Source: Speluncibacter jeojiensis (lineage in GTDB: Bacteria; Actinomycetota; Actinomycetes; Mycobacteriales; Mycobacteriaceae). Taken from it: a stretch of 64,000 nucleotides of DNA. Below are positions 7,851 to 17,061 of this stretch, in pieces (within the stretch, counting starts at the first letter, position 1; the number at the start of each line of letters is the position of its first letter). The DNA lies in contig NZ_JAAIVF010000001.1 of assembly GCF_029589495.1 (NCBI RefSeq), forward strand, positions 496,001 to 560,000, read 5' to 3'. The position numbers and the translations under genes were made by a program. The notes below the pieces were generated by a model. That model searched no databases. It saw only the letters and a list, made by a program, of their open reading frames with translations, and was not told where the DNA came from.

Positions 7851-9014
7851 CTACACGAAGATGGGCTCGTCGGCGGCGCCGACGCCGAGTGCGGCCCGCC
7901 CGGCGATGGCCAGCACGTCCTCGGCCTCGTTGACACGGTGCGCGGCGCCCACATGGATGTCCCGCCAGGCGCGTTGGACCGGATTGTCCGATGCGAGACA
8001 CGGTCTTCCGCCGGCGCGCAGCAGGCGGTCCACCGCCGCGGCCACCCGCTCGGTGGCGAGCACCTGGTCGCGCCGAACGCGCGCGCTCAGCTCCACCGGC
8101 ATGGGCTTCGCCGCGACCACGAGGGCGTGCATCTCGGCCAGATCGCCGTCGATCTGCGCGGCCGCGGTGTCGATCTCGTATGCGGCCCTGGCGATCGCGA
8201 TGTGCACCGCCTCGTTCTCGAGCATCCGCACGCCGACCCGTCCCGCGCTGCCCGACCCGGTGAAGTGGCGCAGGGCGCCCTCGGCCGCGCCGATCAACGG
8301 GACGGTCAGCGCGACCGTGTACATGGGCGTGACGAGGTGCCGGTACAGCGGTCGCAGTGCGCGCTCGTACTTCCGGTTCTCGCGCAGGGCCCGCTGCTGC
8401 GCCCCGTACACCCGATGCGACGGCACCGCCGCGTCCTCGATCATGATCTCCGTGTTCGCCGCGGCGCGCAGGCCCACACAGTCCGGCCCCCGGTGCACCG
8501 TCACATCGGCACGGGGCACCAGGACCAGCGCGTGCTCGACCGAATCGCCCGCCTCGTCCAGCACCAACGCCCCCACGAACAGCCATGCGCTGTGCTCACA
8601 GCCCGACACATAGCGCCACCGTCCGGTGAGGCGGAACCGGTCGCCGTCGGGCCGGAGCCGGCCGGCCGGTTGATACGCGGCCGCGACGAGACTGTCCGGG
8701 TGCCCGTCCCACACCTCTTCCTGCGCCCGGGTGTCGAACAGCGCGACCTGCCAGGTCGCCAGGCACAGCGTCGAGGCGACCCACCCCGTCGACGCGCAGG
8801 CCGAGGAGACCGCACGGATCGCCGTGAACAGCTCCAGCGGAGTCGATTCGAGCCCGGAGAATCGCGCGGGCAGCATCATCCGGAACAGGCCCGCGTCGGT
8901 CAGGGACCCGATCGCCGCGTCACCGATGCGGCGGTCGCGTTCGGTCGCCTCGGCCGCCTCGGCGAGCGCCGGCAGCACAGCTCGGACCTTGCCGAGAACA
9001 TCGTCCGCGACCAC
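7851..9014 (-). CDS. HsaA/acyl-CoA-dehydrogenase-fold flavin monooxygenase
   Basis: A 387-residue protein of the acyl-CoA dehydrogenase fold, of the class D flavin monooxygenase type (HsaA, HpaH and relatives), which hydroxylates phenols or other ring substrates with FADH2 or FMNH2 from a separate reductase. The length matches HsaA (about 394 residues). Family-like text includes FRMMLPARFSGLE, ACASTGWVASTL and RFRLTGRWRYVSGC. A longer frame to 9119 would overlap the upstream SDR gene; the GTG at 9014 has the strong ribosome site AAGGGGAG eight bases before it, so I used that start. The partner reductase (HsaB) is not in the window. A dehydrogenase role is a possible alternative, but the sequence lacks typical acyl-CoA dehydrogenase signatures. 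It is co-directional with three SDRs and an IclR regulator. Confidence 0.7.
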   Translation of the reverse strand: MVADDVLGKVRAVLPALAEAAEATERDRRIGDAAIGSLTDAGLFRMMLPARFSGLESTPLELFTAIRAVSSACASTGWVASTLCLATWQVALFDTRAQEEVWDGHPDSLVAAAYQPAGRLRPDGDRFRLTGRWRYVSGCEHSAWLFVGALVLDEAGDSVEHALVLVPRADVTVHRGPDCVGLRAAANTEIMIEDAAVPSHRVYGAQQRALRENRKYERALRPLYRHLVTPMYTVALTVPLIGAAEGALRHFTGSGSAGRVGVRMLENEAVHIAIARAAYEIDTAAAQIDGDLAEMHALVVAAKPMPVELSARVRRDQVLATERVAAAVDRLLRAGGRPCLASDNPVQRAWRDIHVGAAHRVNEAEDVLAIAGRAALGVGAADEPIFV

Positions 9015-9093
9015 AGGTGTCACTCCCCTTCGGCCTTCCGGCGACAGGGTCGGTGTGCCGTACCCGACAGCACCGTCGAGGCTACCCCCCGTC

Positions 9094-9942
9094 CTAGGCG
9101 GATGTGCGCGACGCCGCACCCGCGTCGACCGGGACGACGATGCCGGTGATGTACGTGCTCGCCTCGTCGGCGAGGAACAGCACGGCCCGCGTCACGTCGA
9201 ACGGGTCGAGCACGGCGATCGGCACGGCGTGGTTCTGCTGGAGCACGGGCGCGACGTCGTCCCAGGTGGGCTCGTCCAGGTCCGGGCGGACAACCCGGTA
9301 GAGGTTGTCGTTGCGGACCATGGGGGTGTCGATGTTGCCGGGGGCCACGACGTTCACCGTCACCCCCTGCGGCGCGAGCTCGCTCGCCGCGGACTTGGAC
9401 ATCCCGATCACGCCCCACTTGGCCGCGCAGTACGCAGCCTGCCCCGGCACCGCGGTCCGGCCGAGCATCGACGAGACGGTGACGATGCGCCCGTACCCGC
9501 GCCGCGCCATCCCGGGCGCGCAGGCGGCGATGGTGTTGAACACGCCCTTCAGGTTCGTGTCGACAACGTCGTCCCACACCGCCTGGTCGTGATCGGTGAT
9601 CAGGGACATCGCGGACACCCCGGCGTTGGCGACGGCGACGTCGACGCCGCCGAGTTCGGCCTCCGCCCGCGCCACCAGGGCCTCCAGCGCCGGCCGGTCC
9701 GCGGTATCCGCCGTCACGGCGATCACCTTGCGGCCCAGTGCCCGGATCAGCCGGGCGGTCTCGGCGAGGTCTTCCTCGGTGCCCAGCGGGTAGCCGACAC
9801 CGGGCGCGTCCGAACACCGATCGCAGATCACCAGATCCGCACCCCGCTCGGCGAAGGCGAGGGCGTGTGTACGCCCCTGGCCGCGGGCGGCCCCCGTCAC
9901 CAACGCCACCCGGCCGGCGAATTCGTTTCCCGCAGTGGTCAT
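9094..9942 (-). CDS. Mycofactocin-coupled-type SDR oxidoreductase
   Basis: A 282-residue SDR with TGAARGQG as the cofactor motif, NAG in NANAGVSA-like context and Y-x3-K (YCAAKWG). Its inserted segment between beta-2 and the next helix (VICDRCSD ... DLAETARLIRALGRKV) is the hallmark of the mycofactocin-associated SDR family, which includes carveol dehydrogenase; these keep a tightly bound NAD(H) and exchange electrons with the peptide-derived cofactor mycofactocin. The C-terminal text (DPFDVTRAVLFLADEASTYITG) also fits. It is the third of three tandem genes of this kind, 27 bases after the second and 79 bases before the HsaA-like gene. The substrate is probably a secondary alcohol of a terpenoid or steroid, but this is not shown. 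Confidence 0.8.
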   Translation of the reverse strand: MTTAGNEFAGRVALVTGAARGQGRTHALAFAERGADLVICDRCSDAPGVGYPLGTEEDLAETARLIRALGRKVIAVTADTADRPALEALVARAEAELGGVDVAVANAGVSAMSLITDHDQAVWDDVVDTNLKGVFNTIAACAPGMARRGYGRIVTVSSMLGRTAVPGQAAYCAAKWGVIGMSKSAASELAPQGVTVNVVAPGNIDTPMVRNDNLYRVVRPDLDEPTWDDVAPVLQQNHAVPIAVLDPFDVTRAVLFLADEASTYITGIVVPVDAGAASRTSA

Positions 9943-9969
9943 CTGCTGTTCCCTTCGATGGTGGATGCG

Positions 9970-10803
9970 CTACTTCAGGCAGTGGCCGGCGTCCACCGGC
10001 AGCGTGACGCCGGTGATGTACCGGGCCTCGTCCGACGCGAGGAACAAGCAGGCGTTGGCGATGTCGACCGGATCGAGCATCGGGACGGGCAGCAGGTGCA
10101 TGGACGCCGTTCCGGCCTCGAACTGTTCCTGCGTCGGGTGGTCCACGCCGGGGCAGAACGAGCGCATGGTCCCCTCGTTCTGGATCATCGTGGTCCGGGT
10201 GTTCGCGGGGTGCACGGTGTTGACCCGGATGCTCGACTGCGCCAGCTCCTGGGCCAGTGCACGCATCAGCCCGACCACGCCGGTCTTGGCCGCGGCATAG
10301 TGGCCGACGCTCACCAGGCCGCGCAGTCCCGCGATGGAGCTGATCAGGACGATCGATCCGCCCCGGCCCGTCTCGATCAGGTGCGGGATGGCCGCCTTGC
10401 AGGTCTTCCACACGCCGGTGAGGTTGACGTCGAGCATCGTCTGCCAGGTGTCCTCGGCCAGGTCCACTGCAGGACCCGAGGAGCTGATGCCCGCTGTGCC
10501 GCAGACGATGTCGAGACCACCGAGCTCGGCGACCCCGGCCTGCACCGCGGCATCGAGTGCGGCCTGGTCGCGCACGTCCGCCTCGAACGGGACGATCCGC
10601 CGACCCAGTGCCTCGACCTGGCGGACCGTCTCGGCAAGGTCGGCGGGCGACGCCCCCGGTGTGGTGGAGTGCTCGACCGCCGCGCAACGGTCCACGACGA
10701 TCAGGTCGGCGCCCTCCTGCGCGAAACGCACCGCCTGGGCCCGTCCGATCCCCCGCGCACCGCCGGTGATCAAGGCGACCTTGCCGTCCAACCGCGTGCC
10801 CAT
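9970..10803 (-). CDS. Mycofactocin-coupled-type SDR oxidoreductase
   Basis: A 277-residue SDR with TGGARGIG at the cofactor site, YAAAKTG as the catalytic Y-x3-K, and the mycofactocin-family insertion (VVDRCAAVE ... DLAETVRQVEALGRRI). The start is the ATG at 10803, which overlaps the previous stop codon by one base (TGATG), a sign of translational coupling; a longer open frame to 11304 only runs through the upstream gene and is rejected. It is a paralogue of the genes on either side. It should oxidise or reduce a hydrophobic secondary alcohol; the cognate mycofactocin biosynthesis genes (mftA-F) are not in this window. Confidence 0.8.
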   Translation of the reverse strand: MGTRLDGKVALITGGARGIGRAQAVRFAQEGADLIVVDRCAAVEHSTTPGASPADLAETVRQVEALGRRIVPFEADVRDQAALDAAVQAGVAELGGLDIVCGTAGISSSGPAVDLAEDTWQTMLDVNLTGVWKTCKAAIPHLIETGRGGSIVLISSIAGLRGLVSVGHYAAAKTGVVGLMRALAQELAQSSIRVNTVHPANTRTTMIQNEGTMRSFCPGVDHPTQEQFEAGTASMHLLPVPMLDPVDIANACLFLASDEARYITGVTLPVDAGHCLK

Positions 10804-11603
10804 CACGCCACCTTCTGTGTCAGTCCGGCGTCCACGACCAGTTGCTGGCCGGTCATGCACCGGGATTCGTCCGAGGCCAGGAAGACCACCGCGTTCGCGA
10901 CGTCCTCCGGTTCGACCCACGGCATCGGCAGCAGGTGCCGCGCGGACAGGACCGGCGCGACGTCCGCTGCGGTGGGGTGCTCGAGGTCCGGGCGCAGCCG
11001 CGCGAACGTCGTCGGGTTGTTCGTCATCGCGGTGTTCACCGCGCCGGGCAGCACCGCGTTGACCCGGATCGACTGCGCTCCCAGCTCGTTCGCCAGGGTG
11101 CGGGCCAGACCGACGATGCCGTGCTTCGCCGCGCTGTACTGCGCGGCTCCGGCGACGGACTTGATGCCGGCGGTCGAGCTGACCAGCACGACCGAGCCGC
11201 CTCCACGTGCCCGCAGGGCCGACGCCGCGGCCTTCACGGTGTGCCAGGTCCCGGTCAGGTTGACACCGATCGACCGGTCCCACACCTGCTCGTCGATGGT
11301 CCACGCCGGTCCCGGGTTCTCGCAGACGCCGGCGTTGGCGACGACGACATCAAGTCCGCCGAACCGCGCCACGCCCGCCTCCACCGCGGCCTCGAGCTCC
11401 GCGAGCTCCCGTACGTCCGCACGCACCGGGACGACCTCTCGCCCCCGCGCTCGAACGCGCTCGGCCACCTCGGACAGCCCGTTCTCGTCGATGTCGACGG
11501 CGATGATGTCGGCACCCTCGGCGGCGAGCCTGGTCGCGAAACTCAGGCCCATGCCCGCTCCCGCACCGGTCACCAGCGCAACTTTGCCTGCCACACGTGT
11601 CAT
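10803..11603 (-). CDS. SDR oxidoreductase, mycofactocin-type without the long insert
   Basis: A 266-residue SDR and the first gene of the leftward set. The cofactor motif is TGAGAGMG and the catalytic residues are in VSSTAGI and YSAAKHG. The C-terminal half (NPTTFARLRPDL, LPMPWVEPEDVANAVVFLAS) matches the mycofactocin-coupled group, but the beta-2 loop is short (VDIDENGLSEVAERVRARG), unlike its two neighbours. I chose the ATG at 11603, since the frame extends upstream without conserved sequence. Conserved Asp (AVDIDE) suggests NAD(H). The divergent SDR gene at 11,761 begins 157 bases away, so both may share a control region. Confidence 0.75.
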   Translation of the reverse strand: MTRVAGKVALVTGAGAGMGLSFATRLAAEGADIIAVDIDENGLSEVAERVRARGREVVPVRADVRELAELEAAVEAGVARFGGLDVVVANAGVCENPGPAWTIDEQVWDRSIGVNLTGTWHTVKAAASALRARGGGSVVLVSSTAGIKSVAGAAQYSAAKHGIVGLARTLANELGAQSIRVNAVLPGAVNTAMTNNPTTFARLRPDLEHPTAADVAPVLSARHLLPMPWVEPEDVANAVVFLASDESRCMTGQQLVVDAGLTQKVA

Positions 11604-11760
11604 GGTCGTTCTCCTCGCTCGTCGGTCGACGGTATCCAGCTCGACGGAGCCGCCGGAACCCTCTGTCCCGCGTGCCGGGAGATTCGGTGGCCGAAATTTC
11701 ATCCCGATCTAACCTCCTCTGTAGCAACAGGATTCGATGTGCGTAGGAAAGGTGAGCAAC

Positions 11761-12573
11761 ATGGTCAGCGAACAAGTGGGCAGCGGGGTCGCGGTGGTCA
11801 CCGGCGCGGGCAGCGGGATCGGTGAGGCCATCGCCCGCCGCGCCGCCGCCCGCGGGATGGGTGTGGCGCTGGCGGATGTCGCCGCCGACCGCATCGACGC
11901 GATCGCCCGGGAACTCACCGATGCCGGACACGACGTGATCGCCGTCCCCACCGACGTGACCGACCCCGCCTCGGTGGAGGCGCTGGCCGACGCGGCCTAC
12001 GAGCGCTTCGGTCAGGTCTCGCTGCTCGCCAACAACGCCGGCGTCGAGTCGCTCGGGAACCTGTGGGAGATCGCGCCGCAGGAATGGGACCGGCTCACCT
12101 CGGTCAACATCGACGGCGTCTTCCACGCGATCCGCGCGTTCGTGCCGCGGATGGGCGCCGACCCGCGCCCCTCGCACGTGGTCAACACGACGTCCGTGGG
12201 CGGCATCGGCACCACCCCGGGGATGGGTGCCTACGCCGTCTCGAAACACGGCGCGCAGGCGATGACCGAGTGCCTGTACCTCGAGTGCGCCGGGGCCTTC
12301 CCGCAGATCACGGTCTCCGCCTTCGTGCCGGCGCAGGTGTCCACCCGGATCTTCGAGGATCTGGCCCCGGACGAGAACACCGGTGACGCCGTCGAATACT
12401 GGCGCAGCGAACTCCGCGAGAAGGGGATGACCCCCGACCAGGCGGCCGGCATCTTCTTCGACGGCGTCGACCGCAAGGACTTCTGGATCATCACCCACCC
12501 GGAGTCGTTCGAGAGGCTCGCGGGTCGGCGATCACGGCTGCTCGCCGGTGCGCTGGCGCCGGACGCGGCCTGA
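11761..12573 (+). CDS. SDR oxidoreductase, 270 aa
   Basis: A classical SDR with TGAGSGIG, NNAG and the Y-x3-K motif (YAVSKHG) plus a longer C-terminal part (residues about 190-270) that contains FEDLAPDENTGDAVEYWRSE, as in SDRs related to steroid or lipid metabolism. I chose the ATG at 11761 because it has a ribosome site (GGAAAGG) seven to eight bases upstream; an ATG at 11737 has none. It is the only rightward gene in this stretch and stands alone between the mycofactocin-type SDR set and the convergent OYE operon, with a strong hairpin after the stop. Substrate not recognised. Confidence 0.75.
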   Translation: MVSEQVGSGVAVVTGAGSGIGEAIARRAAARGMGVALADVAADRIDAIARELTDAGHDVIAVPTDVTDPASVEALADAAYERFGQVSLLANNAGVESLGNLWEIAPQEWDRLTSVNIDGVFHAIRAFVPRMGADPRPSHVVNTTSVGGIGTTPGMGAYAVSKHGAQAMTECLYLECAGAFPQITVSAFVPAQVSTRIFEDLAPDENTGDAVEYWRSELREKGMTPDQAAGIFFDGVDRKDFWIITHPESFERLAGRRSRLLAGALAPDAA

Positions 12574-12596
12574 CCCGGCGCGATCCCACCGACGAA

Positions 12597-12642
12597 CGGG
12601 CCGGGCTCCGGCACCACCGATGTGGCACCGGAGCCCGGCCCG
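12597..12642. terminator. Strong bidirectional hairpin terminator
   Basis: CGGGCCGGGCTCCGG and CCGGAGCCCGGCCCG pair perfectly over 15 bases, with an inner CCAC/GTGG stem. It lies between the convergent SDR gene (ends 12573) and the nine-gene catabolic operon (ends 12654) and should stop both transcripts. Confidence 0.8.
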
Positions 12643-12653
12643 TCCCGCGTATG

Positions 12654-13880
12654 TCAGGCGCCAGCCGGACTCGGCAGCAGGCCCACTGTGTCCGGACGCA
12701 GCACACAGCGGGTGTTGAAGAAGTTCGTGGGCATGCACTTGTTGCAGTGGATGCACAGCGCCTTGGCGGTCGCGTCGGCCTGAATCCTGTGCGGCAGGCC
12801 CGGTTCGCGCAGCAGCGCCCGGCCCATGGCGACGAAGTCGAAGCCCGCGTCCATCGCGGTGGTCATGGTGTCGAGGTCGGTGATGCCGCCGAGCAGCGTG
12901 AGCTTGGTGTTCCTGACGACCGCCTTGATCTGCGCCGCCTGCTCGAGCATGAAGAGCGGCTCATAGGGGTACGACTTGATCTGGTACTTGCCGATCAGCC
13001 GGATCCCCAGCTTGCGCACCGGCGGCATCAGGTCGGCCATCTCGCGTACGGGCGCATCGCCCCGGAAGAGGTACATCGGGTTCAGCGGTGAGCTGCCCAC
13101 GGTCAGTTCGAGCGCATCCACCAGGCCCTCCCGGTCGATCCACTCGGCCAGCACCATCGCCTCGTCGGTCCAGAACCCGCCGGGCACACCGTCGTCCATG
13201 CTCATCTTGGCGGTCACCGCGATGCGGTCCCCCACCCGGTCCCGCACCGCGCGGAGCAACCCCAACGCCACCTTGGCGCGGTTCTCCAGCGACCCGTTGT
13301 ACTCGTCCCTGCGGTGGTTGAGCACCGGCGACAGGAACGAGCTCGCGAAGTAGTTGTGCGCCAGGTGGATCTCCACGGAGTCGAATCCGGACTCGGCCGC
13401 GATCACCGCCGCGTCGCCGTGCGCGGCGGTGATCCGGTCGATGTCCGCCCGGGTCGCCGCCTTGGTGAACCGGAACGTCATCGGGTTGAACCGTCGACCG
13501 GGCCCCAGCGCCGGCCGACCGGTGCTCGTGGAGTTCGCGACAATGCCCGCGTGACCCAGTTGGGCCTGCGCCGCAGCGCCGTGGCGGTGCACCGCGTCGG
13601 TGAGCCTGCGCAGCCCCGGCACCGCCTCCCGGCGCATCCACAGCTGCCCGCCCTGGGTGCGCCCCTCCGGCGCCACGGCGCAGTAGGCGACGGTGGTCAT
13701 CCCCGCCCCACCGGCGGCGACCTCCTCGTGGAAGGCGATCAACTCGTCGGTGACGAGGTCGTTCGGTGTGCGGCCCTCGAAGGTGGCCGACTTGATGATC
13801 CTGTTGCGCAACGTCACCGGCCCGATCGTGCCCGGCGTGAAGACCGTGGGAAGTCCGGTCGGGTTGCTGTTCGGTGGCAT
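12654..13880 (-). CDS. Old Yellow Enzyme-family NADH:flavin oxidoreductase
   Basis: A 408-residue FMN TIM-barrel oxidoreductase of the Old Yellow Enzyme / 2,4-dienoyl-CoA reductase class, which reduces activated C=C bonds. Typical text includes RNRIIKSATFEGRTPND, IHLAHNYFASSFLSP (His-Ala-His-type substrate region) and FVAMGRALLREP for FMN phosphate binding. The C-terminus has a Cys cluster (CIHCNKC, then C after nine residues) that resembles the iron-sulphur site of FadH-type enzymes, but the large FAD/NADPH domain of FadH is absent. The ATG at 13880 follows GGAG by five bases; a GTG two codons earlier is an alternative. It is the last gene of the ipdA-led operon, 42 bases after the acyl-CoA dehydrogenase. 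It could reduce an unsaturated ring or acyl-CoA intermediate. Confidence 0.8.
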   Translation of the reverse strand: MPPNSNPTGLPTVFTPGTIGPVTLRNRIIKSATFEGRTPNDLVTDELIAFHEEVAAGGAGMTTVAYCAVAPEGRTQGGQLWMRREAVPGLRRLTDAVHRHGAAAQAQLGHAGIVANSTSTGRPALGPGRRFNPMTFRFTKAATRADIDRITAAHGDAAVIAAESGFDSVEIHLAHNYFASSFLSPVLNHRRDEYNGSLENRAKVALGLLRAVRDRVGDRIAVTAKMSMDDGVPGGFWTDEAMVLAEWIDREGLVDALELTVGSSPLNPMYLFRGDAPVREMADLMPPVRKLGIRLIGKYQIKSYPYEPLFMLEQAAQIKAVVRNTKLTLLGGITDLDTMTTAMDAGFDFVAMGRALLREPGLPHRIQADATAKALCIHCNKCMPTNFFNTRCVLRPDTVGLLPSPAGA

Positions 13881-13922
13881 GGTCACTCCAATCTGTTCGG
13901 AATGCGGGGCAGCGCTTCTCGC

Positions 13923-15122
13923 CTACCGGTACTTGCGCAGTTCGTGCCGGGCGACGCTGCGGATGTGCACCTCGTCGGGCCCGTCGGCGATGCCGAGGAT
14001 CCGCGCGCTCGCCCACATCCGGGCGATCGGGAAGTCGTCGGTGACCCCGCCGCCGCCGTGGCATTGGATCGCACGGTTGAGCACCGACCTGGCGACGCGC
14101 GGCCCGATGACCTTCACCGCGGCGATCTCGATCTGCGCACCCTTCGCGCCGACCCGGTCGATCATCCAGGCGGTCTTGAGCACCAGCAGCCGCGCCTGCT
14201 CGATCTCCATGCGGGACTCGGCGATCCAGGTGCGGATCACGCCCTGGTCCGACAAGACTCCGCCGAACGCGTGGCGGGACATGGTCCGGCGCACCATCAT
14301 CTCGAGGCCGCGTTCGGCCATGCCGATGCAGCGCATGGCGTGGTGGATCCGGCCGGGACCGAGCCGCGCCTGGGCGATCGCGAAGCCCTCGCCCTCGCCG
14401 GCGAGCATGTTGGCCACCGGCACCCGGACATCCGTGAACTGGATCTCGGCGTGGCCCTGCTGGTCGTGGTAGCCGAAGATCGGCAGCGACCGGACGATCT
14501 CGACGCCCGAGGTGGCGACGGGAACGAGGATCATCGACTGCTGCCGGTGCGGCTCCGCGTCGGGATCGGTCTTGCCCATCACGATGAGGATCTCGCAGCG
14601 CGGGTCCGCGGCACCCGTGGTCCACCACTTGCGTCCGTTGATCACGTACTCGTCGCCGTCGCGGACGATCGAGGTGGAGATGTTGCGGGCGTCGGACGAC
14701 GCGACATCGGGCTCGGTCATGGAAAAGCCTGAGCGAATCCTGCCGTCGAGCAGGGGCTCGAGCCAGCGCTGCTTCTGCTCGTCGGTGCCGAACATGTGCA
14801 GGATCTCCATGTTGCCGGTCGACGGCGCCGAACAGTTCAGCGCCTCGGGCGCGATGTACGGCGAGCGTCCGGTCACCTCGGCGATGTGCGCATAGTCGAG
14901 GTGCGTGAGCCCGGACAGCGCCGGCAGGAACAGATTCCACATGCCCTGGCGGCGCGCCTCGGCCTTGAGTTCCTCGACGACCGGCGGCAGCACGTGGCTG
15001 CGCGGACCGGAGGCCTCGAGTTGCTCGGCATACACCGGCTCGGCCGGGTACACGTGCTCGTCCAGGAAGGTCTCGAGGCGCTCGATGATGTCCCGGGCTT
15101 CCGGGCTCGGCGACAGATCCAC
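13923..15122 (-). CDS. Acyl-CoA dehydrogenase, ACAD11-like
   Basis: A 399-residue FAD-dependent acyl-CoA dehydrogenase. Conserved text includes [13 protein letters not shown] (FAD/substrate loop), [11 protein letters not shown], and [21 protein letters not shown] near the C-terminus. The overall pattern, including [20 protein letters not shown] and RYILG-type ending [20 protein letters not shown], is that of the ACAD10/ACAD11 group, not the FadE30-34 heteromeric steroid enzymes. In that group an APH-type kinase phosphorylates a 4-hydroxyacyl-CoA, and the dehydrogenase-fold partner removes the phosphate and isomerises it. A stand-alone kinase of the right type is at 23,146-24,189. It lies two bases upstream-coupled with the quinone-reductase-type gene. 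The reaction is inferred from family and neighbour only. Confidence 0.8.
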   Translation of the reverse strand: MDLSPSPEARDIIERLETFLDEHVYPAEPVYAEQLEASGPRSHVLPPVVEELKAEARRQGMWNLFLPALSGLTHLDYAHIAEVTGRSPYIAPEALNCSAPSTGNMEILHMFGTDEQKQRWLEPLLDGRIRSGFSMTEPDVASSDARNISTSIVRDGDEYVINGRKWWTTGAADPRCEILIVMGKTDPDAEPHRQQSMILVPVATSGVEIVRSLPIFGYHDQQGHAEIQFTDVRVPVANMLAGEGEGFAIAQARLGPGRIHHAMRCIGMAERGLEMMVRRTMSRHAFGGVLSDQGVIRTWIAESRMEIEQARLLVLKTAWMIDRVGAKGAQIEIAAVKVIGPRVARSVLNRAIQCHGGGGVTDDFPIARMWASARILGIADGPDEVHIRSVARHELRKYR

Positions 15123-15124
15123 CG

Positions 15125-16102
15125 CTAGTTCCTCTCACTTGTCAGAATGACCTTGCCGCGGGCGCGCCGGCCCATGACCACGTCCAGTGCGGCGGGTGCG
15201 TCGGCCAGCGGATAGGTCTCGCTGACGTGGGGTCGCAGCGCGCCGCGGGCGTACCAGTCGAACAGTTGCCGCATGTTCGCGGCGTTGCGCTCGGGGTTGC
15301 GCCGGGCCCACGCGCCCCACAGCACACCGTGCAGCGACCCCGCCACCACCAGCAGCCGGTTCATGCCCACCTTGGGGATGTCCCCCGACGCGTAGCCGAC
15401 GGTGAGATATCTCCCGCCCCAGGCCAACGCGCGTACCGCCGCCTGCGCGTGCTCGCCGCCGACCGGGTCGTACACCACATCGACGCCGCCGCGCACCTCC
15501 TTCAGCCGCGTCTTCAGGTCCTCGTCGGCGTAGTCGATCAGCTCGTCGGCGCCGTGGTCGCGGCACAACGCCAGCTTGTCGACGCTCGATGCCGCGGCGA
15601 TGACCCTGGCCCCCAGGGCTTTTCCGATCTCGACAGCGGTCAACCCGACACCACCCGAAGCGCCGAGCACCAGCAGGGTCTCCCCCGCCGCGAGTTCCGC
15701 TCGGTCGACCAGTCCGTGGTACGAGGTCCCGTACGTCACAGCGAATCCCGCGGCGTCGACGTACGGCATCGAGTCAGGGATCGGGAACACCATGGTGGCG
15801 GGCACGGTCACCAGCTCGGCGTAGCCGCCCATGCCACAGAACGCGAGCACCCGCGACCCCACCTCGACGCCCGTCACGTCCGCGCCGACCGCCCGGATGA
15901 TGCCCGCCGCCTCGGATCCCGGGACGAACGGCAACGCGGGCTTGGTTTGATAGTTCCCCGACACGACGAGCCCGTCGGGGAAGTTGACGCCGGCCGCGCG
16001 CACCTCGACGAGCACCTCACCCGGACCGGGAGACGGATCGTCGATGTCGGTGTAGCGCAGCACATCCGGTTCGCCGAGCAGCTCGCACAGCTGGGCCTTC
16101 AC
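15125..16102 (-). CDS. NADPH:quinone oxidoreductase-type zinc-free MDR
   Basis: A 325-residue medium-chain reductase of the quinone oxidoreductase (QOR) type. The N-terminal GroES-like domain ([19 protein letters not shown]) is followed by a Rossmann domain with [20 protein letters not shown] for NADPH. Structural and catalytic zinc ligands are not seen. The upstream frame runs to 16255 but lacks conservation; the GTG at 16102 forms a 4-base GTGA overlap with the hydratase gene before it, so I use it. It probably reduces an enone or enoyl intermediate in the operon's pathway. The substrate is unknown. Confidence 0.8.
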   Translation of the reverse strand: MKAQLCELLGEPDVLRYTDIDDPSPGPGEVLVEVRAAGVNFPDGLVVSGNYQTKPALPFVPGSEAAGIIRAVGADVTGVEVGSRVLAFCGMGGYAELVTVPATMVFPIPDSMPYVDAAGFAVTYGTSYHGLVDRAELAAGETLLVLGASGGVGLTAVEIGKALGARVIAAASSVDKLALCRDHGADELIDYADEDLKTRLKEVRGGVDVVYDPVGGEHAQAAVRALAWGGRYLTVGYASGDIPKVGMNRLLVVAGSLHGVLWGAWARRNPERNAANMRQLFDWYARGALRPHVSETYPLADAPAALDVVMGRRARGKVILTSERN

Positions 16103-16503
16103 GCCGCGTCTCCCGTCACGAACGTCGCCCACGCCTTGACGGCGAGTCCGCCGCTCCGGCGGGCGCAGTCGAGTTCGAGGTCGACCTTGCCGACGCCGTC
16201 GTCCTCGTATTCCCGCAACACCGTCGCCGAGCAGGTGAGCACGTCGTCGGGCCACACCTGCTCGAGGAAGCGCACCCGGAAGGACCGCACGTTCTCCGCG
16301 CCGAGCCAGTCGGTGGCGTAGGTCGCCAGCAGCCCCGCCTGATACATGCCGACCGAGAACGGGCTCTTGTAGCCGGCCGCCTCCGCGAACGTCTGATCGT
16401 GGTGGATGGGGTTCATGTCGCCCGAGGCGCCCTGGTAACGCACGAAGTCGGTCCGGGTCACCGGTCCGATCGTGCGGGGTTCGGGAACCGTGAGAGTTGT
16501 CAT
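16099..16503 (-). CDS. MaoC-like hydratase, catalytic hot-dog subunit
   Basis: A 134-residue single hot-dog protein with a complete hydratase-2 motif (GASGDMNPIHHD), giving the catalytic Asp and His that add water to a 2-enoyl-CoA with R stereochemistry. It resembles the small subunits of heteromeric enoyl-CoA hydratases in steroid catabolism (Rv3541c/Rv3542c-type). It is separated by 73 bases from a second hot-dog gene (16,577-17,026) that lacks the motif, and the pair probably forms one enzyme. Its stop overlaps the next GTG start by four bases. Conserved C-terminal text is FLEQVWPDDVLTCSATVLRE. Confidence 0.8.
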   Translation of the reverse strand: MTTLTVPEPRTIGPVTRTDFVRYQGASGDMNPIHHDQTFAEAAGYKSPFSVGMYQAGLLATYATDWLGAENVRSFRVRFLEQVWPDDVLTCSATVLREYEDDGVGKVDLELDCARRSGGLAVKAWATFVTGDAA

Positions 16504-16576
16504 GAGTCCAGGTCCTTTCGGAGCATCGCCGCGCAGCGAGGAGCGGATGAAAGGGCCGAGACGGGCATCACTTTCG

Positions 16577-17026
16577 TCATGCTTCCTCCGTGGCGGGGCG
16601 GGCGGTCTCGACGCCGGTCATGGTCGCCCGGGCGACCAGGGTCCCGGTCTCGTCGTGGAAATCGGTGGTCATGACCGCGAAGGTCATCTCGCCGCCACGC
16701 CGGCCCTGCTTGGTGTACACGTCGGCGATCCGGGAGGTGCACGTCAGCCGTGTGCCGGCTTTCGGCGGCGGCCCGAAGAACTCGTACTGCTGCTCGGCGT
16801 GCAATCCGCGCTTCTGATCGAGTTCGACTGCCTTCCAGGGGTTTCCCTCGGGCGTCTGCCAGTGCAATGTGGTGGTCAGGAACGTCGGCGGCGACACCGC
16901 ATCGTCACGCTCGAGGTGATCGGGGTTCGACGATCCGGTAGCCCGTGCGAACTCGCGGATCTTGCCCCGTTCGACGTCGAGGACGTAGGGCGCACCCTCG
17001 ACCCCGATCGCGTCTGCGTTTGCCAT
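16577..17026 (-). CDS. MaoC/FAS1-type hot-dog dehydratase partner
   Basis: A 149-residue hot-dog protein resembling the N-terminal dehydratase domain of type I fatty-acid synthases and the HadA/HadC-type and ChsH-type partner subunits. Where the catalytic partner has GDMNPIHHD this protein has ATGSSNPDHLERDDAV, so the Asp of the motif is lost and it is probably the substrate-binding, non-catalytic half. I chose the ATG at 17026, the natural start of the conserved text (YVLDVERGKIREFARATGSS). It lies in the ipdA-led operon between an SDR and the catalytic MaoC gene. Confidence 0.7.
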   Translation of the reverse strand: MANADAIGVEGAPYVLDVERGKIREFARATGSSNPDHLERDDAVSPPTFLTTTLHWQTPEGNPWKAVELDQKRGLHAEQQYEFFGPPPKAGTRLTCTSRIADVYTKQGRRGGEMTFAVMTTDFHDETGTLVARATMTGVETARPATEEA

Positions 17027-17061
17027 GAGATTCTCCAGAGATGTGGGTACGACGGGCGGGC

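Noticed and set aside
9015-9119. A longer form of the HsaA-like protein
   Set aside because: It would overlap the SDR gene upstream, has no ribosome site, and the GTG at 9014 has a strong one.
8731-11712. A 993-codon open frame on the plus strand
   Set aside because: It runs antisense across four well-supported genes, has low-complexity composition, and no conserved motif. It is a shadow of high GC.
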